Shown one piece after another: positions 25,094-33,400 of a stretch of 64,000 nt of DNA. This DNA comes from Planctomycetota bacterium (GTDB lineage Bacteria; Planctomycetota; Brocadiia; SM23-32; JAKLEA01): positions 1 to 64,000 of the forward strand of contig JAKLEA010000030.1 in NCBI GenBank assembly GCA_022711755.1. The letters are read 5' to 3'. The notes beneath the pieces are model-generated. The model had not been told where the DNA came from, did no database searches, and was given only the letters and a program-made list of their open reading frames with translations. Position numbers and translations under genes: made by a program. The first letter of the stretch is position 1. Each line of letters starts with the position of its first letter.

Positions 25094-27001
25094 TCAATAC
25101 ATCCAATACCGGACCTTGCGCCATATCTTCACGGCCGCTATCTGCGCGTAATTCGATTTTCCGACCTTCACTCGTGCCTTGCCAGTCATTCCCTTGCGCA
25201 GCATCTCTCCCGGATTGGGGACAGTCACGTTGGCGATGAATACGCTTGTGTTCATGTAATTGCTGGAGCGGAGCTGGATGCTTTCCAGTTCCCCGTCCAA
25301 TTCCTGCTCTCCGAAGAGCGTGGGCAGGGCCATGCGAACCTGCGCCCCGCGCGTTACACGCAATATCTCCTTCTGCGGGATCGCGACCTTGACGATCAAA
25401 GGATCAAGCGTAGAGATGCGGCAGATCGGCTCGCCCGACTTTACGACCATTCCGACCAGCGTCTCCGGTCTGTCCGGCTCGATGACCGTCCCGGTTATAG
25501 GGGCGCGCAGGATGGAGTCCGCCAGGTCGGTCTCGACGATGTCCAACTCCTTGCGTTTTGAGACCAGCATGGCTTCGTTCTCGATCGCCTTCGCGACCCT
25601 CGTGCCCTGGTCCTGGGAGCCGGCGGGCAGCAGCGCAGCCTCGCCCTGAAGCCTGCGGATGTCCACCTGTATGCTGTCTATCTCGGACTTCAACTTCTCC
25701 TTGGCAAGCTCCAGCCGTCTTGTATCCAGCTTGAGCAGAATTTCGCCGTTCAGCACCCGCTGCCCCAGCTTGAAACCGATCTCGGCGATGCGCCCGTCAA
25801 TCTCGCTTACGACTGCGGCGTTGCGGCTCGGTTCCAGGAAGCACTCGCACTTCACCTCATCGTCCACGGGATAAAAGACTGCGACGAAGATCGCCACCGC
25901 CGCGAACAGGGCCACGGCCAGCCATTTTGATGTTTTCGCCTTGAACTTCCGCCGCTCCTTCGTGCGGCGGCGGTCGTGCATCTGGCGATAGAAGTCCGTG
26001 AATGGAAGCTGGCCGAGGAAGTTAAAATTGTCAACCGTGACGGCGGCATGGACGGCAAAAACGGCTGCCAGCCCCTGCTCGTGCGGACCGAACGCGCGCT
26101 TCTTCCAGCTCTCGAAGACCAGTATCCCCAGGTTCCGATCCTCGCGCTTCAGGGGGAATATCAGGATGCTGGACGCGCCGGAAAGCTGCGCGTAACCGGA
26201 GAGCTTTTCCTGGATTGACTCCTCGAAGGACGCAATATCCGTGTCGCCCTCGAAGAAGATGACCGGCTTGCCCAGCGCCATGACCGGCAGGCCGAGTTCC
26301 CCCAGCAGCCGCGACCACGCGCTCTTCTTGTCCGCCTGGTCAACGTTGCTTGCGGCCTCGATCTGCAGCTTCCCCGGCTTCTTCTCGATCATCAGCGTCA
26401 CGCGGTCGCAGCCGATGGCTTCCGCCGCGGCGTTGACCGTGAAAACGCCCATGCGGCCGGACAAGGCGTGCGCGTGAACGTCCGAGAGGACCTTCATCAG
26501 CCGGTTGATGTCCTCCCGGTCCTGGCGGTGCTTGAAGTATGCCCGCCCGGCCTCGAATATCCCGCAATACCCGCAGACTGTCTGCGCAAGGTTCACAAGA
26601 TACGACAGCGTCGGCTCCGGATGGACGGGCAGCACCAGCCGCACCAGCCCGACCGGCCCTTCAAGCCCGGTGATGCGGATGAATACGAGAACCTGCGTCT
26701 TGTCGAAATCCAGCTCCCCGGGGCGGAAGACGACCGGGGCGTTCTTCTGGAAGCATTCCTTCATCGCCCAGGACTGGTCGGTGTTCGGAACCCAGAGCTT
26801 GGCCGTGATCCCCTTCTGGCGCTCGATCTCGTCCGCAAGGACCAGATTCTCGCCGGAGAGCGTCCAGAGCGTGACGGCCCATGCGTCGCACATTTCCTGG
26901 AGCGTGGTTATGAACTGGCGCAGGAACGCCCGGACGTCGGCCTGCGTCTTGCACTGGCCGACCAGGTCCGTCAGTCGCTGCGCCGCTTGATCCGAATGCA
27001 T
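25094..27001 (-). CDS. GAF-domain / HlyD-type membrane-fusion hybrid protein
   Basis: 635 residues with AGAGGAAA upstream of the ATG. Residues 1-165 and 175-345 look like two GAF-type sensor domains (VTLWTLSGENLVLADEIERQ; SSILIFPLKREDRNLGILVF). One helix follows at about 376-395 (WLAVALFAAVAIFVAVFYPV). The C-terminal 235 residues are an HlyD-type adaptor with a lipoyl half (SEIDGRIAEIGFKLGQRVLN), a long coiled-coil hairpin (KEKLKSEIDSIQVDIRRLQG) and a closing lipoyl half (ILRAPITGTVIEPDRPETLVG). GAF domains thus sit in the cytoplasm and the adaptor in the periplasm. Third gene of a three-gene set (45 nt after the M50 gene). Confidence 0.85.
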   Translation of the reverse strand: MHSDQAAQRLTDLVGQCKTQADVRAFLRQFITTLQEMCDAWAVTLWTLSGENLVLADEIERQKGITAKLWVPNTDQSWAMKECFQKNAPVVFRPGELDFDKTQVLVFIRITGLEGPVGLVRLVLPVHPEPTLSYLVNLAQTVCGYCGIFEAGRAYFKHRQDREDINRLMKVLSDVHAHALSGRMGVFTVNAAAEAIGCDRVTLMIEKKPGKLQIEAASNVDQADKKSAWSRLLGELGLPVMALGKPVIFFEGDTDIASFEESIQEKLSGYAQLSGASSILIFPLKREDRNLGILVFESWKKRAFGPHEQGLAAVFAVHAAVTVDNFNFLGQLPFTDFYRQMHDRRRTKERRKFKAKTSKWLAVALFAAVAIFVAVFYPVDDEVKCECFLEPSRNAAVVSEIDGRIAEIGFKLGQRVLNGEILLKLDTRRLELAKEKLKSEIDSIQVDIRRLQGEAALLPAGSQDQGTRVAKAIENEAMLVSKRKELDIVETDLADSILRAPITGTVIEPDRPETLVGMVVKSGEPICRISTLDPLIVKVAIPQKEILRVTRGAQVRMALPTLFGEQELDGELESIQLRSSNYMNTSVFIANVTVPNPGEMLRKGMTGKARVKVGKSNYAQIAAVKIWRKVRYWMY

Positions 27002-27046
27002 CTGGTTTCCTCTGGGTTTGTTTCCCGCCTGTCTCAGGGGTAAAAA

Positions 27047-29263
27047 TCAGCCGACACGATACCACTTCTTGTAGATTTTGTGTAGCGCTTTACCGAGGTA
27101 GAAACTGCCGACGGGGCCGCGATTATACGTGATCCGGGCTATGCCCGTCATGCCCCAGCGCATGCCGGAGTCCTGCTGCGCCGGCTCCGCCTCAATCAGG
27201 TAGACCTTAACGAGAGGCGCAGGCTCGTCCCCGGACTGCTCGACGGGAACCGTGCCCTCGTCCGCGGCGGTCAGCCCCATGTTCTCGATGCGATCCTGCT
27301 CCGCGGGGGAGATGTCAATCACCTTCGCCTCGAATTCCCGGTCGGGATACGCGGCCAGCTTGAGTCTCACGTCCAGATTCAGTCGCAATTTCCGCATGTC
27401 GTCCTCAAGGACGAGAATCTGGTAGCGGTTGCCGTCGCTGCGCTGGGAAATGCACATCAGCCCGTCCCCGACGTTCACGCGGATGCCCTCGAAATCCTCC
27501 GGCGCGGGGCCGAGCGGGTTGTCCAGGAGCATCACCTCCGTGAATCCGCCCTGGCGCACAGCGGACTCGCGGGCGCGGGCGTTGCAGACGTATCCGTTAT
27601 GCGGGGCGATCAGTCGCCCGTTCTCAATCTCCTTGTTGATCAGATCAATCTCGGCCAGGATTTCCTGCTCCTGAAGCGTCAGCGCCTTGTACGCGGAGGC
27701 GTCCTCGACCAGCGCCTGCCTGCGGCGAACGCGGACCGCCTCAAGCTCCGCCTCCCGCCCCTCCAGGCGCTTGAGCCAGTCGCGGTTGACTATCTCGGCC
27801 AGCAGGTCCCCCTTGCGGACGTAATCCCCCTCCCGGACCAGCACCCTGGAGACCTGCCCGGGAATGGGGCTTCGCACAAAGGTGTAACTGAGCGGGATCA
27901 CGGCGCACGGGGCCTTCACGGTGTAATCAATCGGGATCATCCATATCCCGAAAAGACCAAGCCCGGCCAGTATCAGCGCCGCCATGAACCGCTTCTGCTC
28001 CCGGACGGACCGTCCTTCCAGGATGCGCTTGGCCGTCTTGCCGATGGGAGCGATGAACATGCCCCATATCGTGCTGAGCATCATCATGATCCCCATGGGC
28101 GCGAAAACGTTGAAGAGCAGTATCCCAATGCTGAACAGGATGAGAAACCGGTAAAGGAACGCCGGCACAGCGTATGCAAGATAAACCGCGCGGTCCCTGA
28201 CCTCAAGCTCCGGATCCGGAGCGTCCGAACCAAGTATGTATTTGTTGAAGAGATATGAAATATAGCTCTGCGTGCGCTGGCGCAGGTTCGGGATTTCCAG
28301 AAAGTCGGAGAGTATGTAATACCCGTCGTAGCGAAGAAGGGGGTTGGCGTTGAAAAGGACGGTGCTGACGCTGCACGTGACCATGCAGGCGTATGAAAAC
28401 GTCTTGGTAAAGCCCGGCTCCAGCACGATCCAGACGAATGCGGCAAGGCTGGCCATGAAAATCTCGATGTACATCCCTGCCGCGCCGACCAGCATGCGCT
28501 GCCATTTGCTGGAGAAGCGCCAGGCATCAGTCGTGTCGCAGTACATGCACGGATTGAACACGAGCAGGGCGAAGCCCATTTCATGGACGTCCCCCCCGAA
28601 GTGTTTGCAACTCAGCCCGTGGGCCATTTCGTGAAAGAACTTGGTCGAGAATATGGCCACGCTCAGCGCCAGCAGGTTCCATCCGCTCAGCAGTGAAAAC
28701 GCCCCGCTGACGAGAGTCGGGAAATTGGTCAACACTATCACGGCGGCGCTCAGCAGCGCAATCAGCCATAACGCGAAGAAACCCCATCCCCACATCCATC
28801 CGAACAATGGGCTTATCCGGTTCATGATCCTGTCCGGATTCCAGAGGGGCAGTTGTATGAACAGGTAGTTTGAGAACCATTGCAGCAGCCTGGCGCGCCA
28901 GACCGACGCGCGGGTCTGATAGAACCTCTCAGAATCCATCGTCCCGCGCGTAACCAGAAAGTTGCAGACCGCCAGGGACCTTACCGCGTCCTGAAGCATG
29001 CGGTCGTTCAGGTCAATGCCGGTGTACGCCTTGACCTTGTTGTGAAGCTGCTCGCGGGTGATGCCGTCCTGAAGGGCCTTCAGAACGAGATACTCAAGCT
29101 GGCCGATGCGGAAGTAGTTGAGCCGGACGGGGTCTTTCACGACGTAATTAAGCTTGCCCCGGAAGTACTGCGGAAGCACTTCAAGGTCGGGGCGCACTCG
29201 CGGAAGGGGGACCGGCCTGCCGCCTTGCGCGGGAACAGCCTGCGCTCGGGTCTGAGAAGCCAT
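27047..29263 (-). CDS. M50 site-2-type peptidase fused to a lipoyl/HlyD adaptor module
   Basis: 738 residues. The N-terminal 120 residues resemble a winged-helix-like soluble domain. A membrane domain carries the intramembrane zinc motif HEMAH (211-215) and the third-ligand motif NPLLRYDG (307-314), as in site-2 proteases, with about ten helices to residue 455. After about residue 470 comes a periplasmic HlyD-like part: SPIPGQVSRVLVREGDYVRK (lipoyl half), a coiled coil (GREAELEAVRVRRRQALVED), then a second half with VLEDDMRKLRLNLDVRLKLA. The start ATG shares its A with the TAA stop of the adaptor gene (TAATG), so translation is coupled. This fused layout is known from planctomycete-like genomes; its substrate is not. 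Confidence 0.88.
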   Translation of the reverse strand: MASQTRAQAVPAQGGRPVPLPRVRPDLEVLPQYFRGKLNYVVKDPVRLNYFRIGQLEYLVLKALQDGITREQLHNKVKAYTGIDLNDRMLQDAVRSLAVCNFLVTRGTMDSERFYQTRASVWRARLLQWFSNYLFIQLPLWNPDRIMNRISPLFGWMWGWGFFALWLIALLSAAVIVLTNFPTLVSGAFSLLSGWNLLALSVAIFSTKFFHEMAHGLSCKHFGGDVHEMGFALLVFNPCMYCDTTDAWRFSSKWQRMLVGAAGMYIEIFMASLAAFVWIVLEPGFTKTFSYACMVTCSVSTVLFNANPLLRYDGYYILSDFLEIPNLRQRTQSYISYLFNKYILGSDAPDPELEVRDRAVYLAYAVPAFLYRFLILFSIGILLFNVFAPMGIMMMLSTIWGMFIAPIGKTAKRILEGRSVREQKRFMAALILAGLGLFGIWMIPIDYTVKAPCAVIPLSYTFVRSPIPGQVSRVLVREGDYVRKGDLLAEIVNRDWLKRLEGREAELEAVRVRRRQALVEDASAYKALTLQEQEILAEIDLINKEIENGRLIAPHNGYVCNARARESAVRQGGFTEVMLLDNPLGPAPEDFEGIRVNVGDGLMCISQRSDGNRYQILVLEDDMRKLRLNLDVRLKLAAYPDREFEAKVIDISPAEQDRIENMGLTAADEGTVPVEQSGDEPAPLVKVYLIEAEPAQQDSGMRWGMTGIARITYNRGPVGSFYLGKALHKIYKKWYRVG

Positions 29264-30189
29264 TATAGCTCGGAACCGTCCTTGGCCTTCTTAGCCTCGC
29301 CGTTCTGCCTGGAGATGAGCGCCTGACTGTCCTTGGCCTCGGCTGCGGGGAAGCGGACTTTGGCCCTCAGGCCCGGCTTGATAGCTCTGGAACCCGTCGC
29401 CTCGTCAACTATCGGGTTGTTGACCAATATCTTCACCTGGAACGTGCCGCTTCGCTGCTCCACGACCGGGAACACGCGGTCCACCCTGCCCTCGAACCAC
29501 TTCTCCCCCAGGGACGGGAATTGCACCTGCGCCGCGCGCCCCTCGCAGACGCCGCCGCAGAAATCCTCCGTCACGTTGACCATGACCTTGATCTCATCAA
29601 CGCGGACGACCTCTACCACCGGCTGCATGTCGCGCACTGCCTCGCCCGGACGGATAAGCACGCGGGAGATCACTCCGTCAAACGGACTGGTAAGGAGCGC
29701 GTATGTAAGCTGTACCTTGCGCAAATCATGTTCGATCTTCTTGCGCTCCTGCTCCAGTTTCGATGCCTCAAGCTGCACCTTGGAAAGGCCGGCCTCGGTC
29801 TGCGCCTTCAGCAGGTCCGCTGGGGAAACGGCCTCGCCCATCGCCTCGGAGCGCTTGCGCTCGGCCTCATACATCTGGCACTGGATTTCCATGCCGCGGA
29901 TGGAACTGTCATCCCTTGCGGCGAGGTCCGCCAGCTTTTCCGCAAGAATCAGCGCCCGATCGTCCATCCGCACCAGCTTATGCCCCTTGGTCACGCGGTC
30001 GCCTTCCTCAACGAAAACCTCCTCGGCGACCCCGTCAATCTGGCAGGACAGCGTGGACTTCTCCACAGGCATGCTCACTGCGTCCCAAACCTTGTCCGAA
30101 ACGCCGGTTCCTTTCGGCGCTTCCGCCCCCGGCGCCGCAAACGCCGTCGCCAGGGCAAAGAACGCCGCGACCAACATCGCTTTCCTCAT
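29263..30189 (-). CDS. Periplasmic HlyD/RND-type efflux adaptor
   Basis: 308 residues with an AGGAG ribosome site (spacing about 8) and a signal peptide (1-23, ending GAEA). It has lipoyl half one (SCQIDGVAEEVFVEEGDRVT), a coiled-coil hairpin rich in charged residues (about 80-155), lipoyl half two (LLTSPFDGVISRVLIRPGEA) and a barrel domain with VDEIKVMVNVTEDF. Adaptors of this type bridge an inner-membrane pump to an outer-membrane channel. No RND, ABC or TolC-like gene is near; its only coupled partners are the M50-lipoyl and GAF-HlyD genes downstream. Confidence 0.9.
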   Translation of the reverse strand: MRKAMLVAAFFALATAFAAPGAEAPKGTGVSDKVWDAVSMPVEKSTLSCQIDGVAEEVFVEEGDRVTKGHKLVRMDDRALILAEKLADLAARDDSSIRGMEIQCQMYEAERKRSEAMGEAVSPADLLKAQTEAGLSKVQLEASKLEQERKKIEHDLRKVQLTYALLTSPFDGVISRVLIRPGEAVRDMQPVVEVVRVDEIKVMVNVTEDFCGGVCEGRAAQVQFPSLGEKWFEGRVDRVFPVVEQRSGTFQVKILVNNPIVDEATGSRAIKPGLRAKVRFPAAEAKDSQALISRQNGEAKKAKDGSEL

Positions 30190-30264
30190 GGCACAATCTC
30201 CTGAGCGGCCCGCCCCGCGCGAACCGCCGGAAAAATCCCTGTCGTTCCGCCCCGCCCTTCAATC

Positions 30265-30368
30265 TTGGAGTGCTGTAGCCATGCTACAGCCTTCAAATCG
30301 GGAAGCCGTGCTTCCCGCAATCTCTGTGAGGGCGCAACACGCTGCGCCCTTGCCGCGCAATCGCGGCG
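30265..30368 (-). repeat. Cluster of four consecutive hairpins (first = TTGGAGTGC element, copy 2)
   Basis: Stems read on the plus strand: GCTGTAGC/GCTACAGC (30272-30279, 30283-30290), CGGGAAG/CTTCCCG (30299-30305, 30311-30317), AGGGCGCA/TGCGCCCT (30329-30336, 30343-30350), GCCGCG/CGCGGC (30352-30357, 30362-30367). The first stem follows TTGGAGTGC (30265-30273) as at 10115. It lies in the 217-nt gap between the giant surface-protein gene and the adaptor gene. None has a T-run, so it may be a partial terminator, an mRNA-processing site or simply stacked intergenic palindromes. Confidence 0.75.
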
Positions 30369-30406
30369 CAAATGCCGCCGAAACGGCTGTCTGCCGCCGG
30401 TCTTCG

Positions 30407-33400
30407 CTAGCTCGTCAGGTCCCAGCGCGCCCAGTCGAACCAGTACCCGGACGCCGTGTCCACGTAGTCGTTCGTCCTCAGTATTGACTTCCCGCCCACG
30501 TAGACGCTGCCCAGCTTGTCTGCGGCCACTATTCCGAACGTGTTGACCGGGTAGCCCGCGTCATTGCGCAGACGCCCGCCAATCAGAACCGTGCCGATCG
30601 AAACCTTGCCGAAGGCCAGGTCTCGGCCCGGAGTGTATCCGTCCGCCTTTGAGAAGAACTGGAGCGTCTGGGAGTTAAACGCCACGCCGGGCCGCTTGTA
30701 GACGCCGGCCTGTATCGTGCTGTCCTGCATGTCCTCGCCGATGTAGACCATGTTCAGGCGGGTCTCGGTGTCCAGCAGCGGCAGGGCGTCGTCCCCCCCG
30801 CCGTTGTCGAACCACCGATTCGGCCCGAGCAGGAAGCCCACGCCGATATCCGTCTGGGCCATGTCCTGAATCACGGCGATCAGCCCCGCGCCGCTGCCGG
30901 CCGTGATGATCGCGCGCTCCCTGATCTGCACCTCGACCGGCTTGCCTGTCGGCGTGTTCTGGCGGTAGCTCAGGTCCACCGTGCCCCATCCCGGGATGGA
31001 AACGGTCTCAAGCCCGGATCGGGACGTTGTCCGTCCGACCTCCGTGGTCAGCGCCGGATCGGAATACATCACGACTTCGACAACATTATCCACAAGGGCA
31101 GTCGTCAGGTAATAAGTCCCCGCGTTCGTGCCGGGCAGGGGGATGTAACCCTGGTCGCTGAAGTTGTCGAACCCGTCGGAGCCGATCGCCTCGCGCACGA
31201 TGCGCGTGTCTCTGGACGCCGTTGCGACAAAGGTGTTTATCTTCCCGTCCGTGTGGATCGCGCCACGATAAGTTCCCCGCACGTTCACGGAACCGATGTC
31301 CGCCGTGGAGTTCACCCACAGCTCAAAGTCCCCGGCGCAGTTGATCGAACCGATGCGCGGATACCAGGAATCGCCCTCGCGGAAGAGGTGCGGCTCCATC
31401 AGTATCTGCCCCTCCATCTTCCCGCCCGTCGTGATCAGGCTCTTGATCGGCCCGTTGGACTCAATGTCAATGTTGATGAACTGATCCGCGATGACCGCGT
31501 TGATGGAGCTGTTGTCCGGCGTGAGCATTTCGATGCGGCTGTCGCGAAGTTCGTTCTTGACGTAGATCGTGCCGATCTGCCCCGCGCCGGCCATGACCGA
31601 GTCTTCCATGTAATCGCCCACATACCACAAAGTGGACGATCCAGCCTCGAAGCTCGAACCCGTCACATGCCCGCCGATCAGAATCTGGTTGATCATGTTG
31701 TTACCGCCGAATCGGGCGTTGACCACCGAAGCGTCAGCCCTGATCGTCCAGATATCAAGCGGGCTTTCAATGCTCATTGAGTAGTATTGGCCCTGGAGAT
31801 ACTTGTATTCGGTCGGAACCTCGCCGTCTATCCATCCGTTGGGACCGACCGATGCTACCTCCCTGATCAACTTGTCCGCCGAGATCAACGTATCCCTGAT
31901 GCCGAAATCTGCCTGGTTGCCGTCCTGCGTGTAGACCCGGATCGAATTGATCGTCCCGTCAAGGGGATGGACCGTCGTGAAGGGCTGCTTGTTCCAGATT
32001 CTGAACCGGGCGTCCTCGATCAGGCTCATGTGTGTCCCGGCCAGAACGACCTGGTAAAGGCCGGTATTCCACCACAGGCTGTCGAAAATGCCCGCGTTTT
32101 CGCCAACTATGCTTACCGTTCCGAACTTGCCGATCTGGGCGAAGGTTCCCGAATACCTGTCCTCGGGCCTTATCCACATGAACGGGCTTCGGGATGAGCC
32201 GATGTGCGGCGGGTTGATCTCAAGCGGATTGTCGCGCGTCTCAGGATCGCGGGTTCCCACCCAGCCGCCATTGGTCAGGTAGATGCCTTCAACACCCACC
32301 GGCGTGATGATAGGGCCGTAAATCGCGCAATCCTTCTCCTTGGACATCACGAAGCGTATCTCGGCGCTCTGAGAGAACAGGCCGGAGATCGGATGATGCC
32401 CGTAGCCGGAGAAGGCTATGCCGTCCCCGATGTAGATGAAATTCGTCCCGCCGTCAATGGCGATGACGCCCTCGATGCCCTCGAATTCCTGCGTGCGCTT
32501 GCCGTCATAGTTCGTGATGACGGTCTCGATCCTGACGCCGGCGCTTGTCACAAGGTCCTTTATTGACGAGCCTGCCGTCACTATCGGCACGTTGCCATGA
32601 AGCATCAAGCCGTTAATGTAGATGCCGAAAACGCCGAAGCCCAGGCTCCCATCGCCGGTCCACGCGTCGGCTGCCTCGCCGTGCGAGATGCCGAGCGGCT
32701 CAATGTAGGACGCGGCCATGGGGTCAATCATGCCCAGCACCGGGTAATTCGTCCGGGTCGTTCCAATGTTGCCGCCGACAACTATGCTCTTAACCGCCGG
32801 GTCAGCGAATGTGCTCTTGTCAAACAGGCCGGACAGAAGATCGCCCTGTATATAGAGGTTGTTCATCGGGACTTCGGAGATCACACGGAATACATCCGCG
32901 GACTTCTGCGGGGCCGTGACTATTATGCTGCCCCGGGCGGTTTCCGCCCCGGAGGATTCGGCATGGTTGATTATGTTGCCGATGCCGAGTCGGCTGGCGC
33001 CGCCTGAGTAGCTTATCGTGCAGTTCGAGTTGAACACGTCCACCGCCGCTATAGCCACGCCGCCAGAACGCTGGTAGTTGCTGAAGATCGGGAAAGGCGT
33101 GACCAGCACGACCTGGTGGAACGTGAGCGTCCCGGCGTATGGATCAAATTCATCTGTCTCGGAATAATACGCCCCGGACGCCGCAAAGGTCACCTTGCCG
33201 CCGGACGGGTCGGTGAAGGTGTTCTGATTGCCCGGCATGATGATGATCGGATCAATCACATCAACGTAGTGCCCCGGCCCCATCGTGCGATGCTCAAGGG
33301 CCCCCGGCAGCGCCATGAAGCGCATCCTTCCGCCGTGAACGTCAATGTATCCCCTCGCGTAGGTCGGCAGTCCGTAGACGCCATTGACGTCAACGACGTC

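Noticed and set aside
30265..30368. CRISPR-like array
   Set aside because: The four hairpins differ in sequence and have no constant repeat or spacer length.
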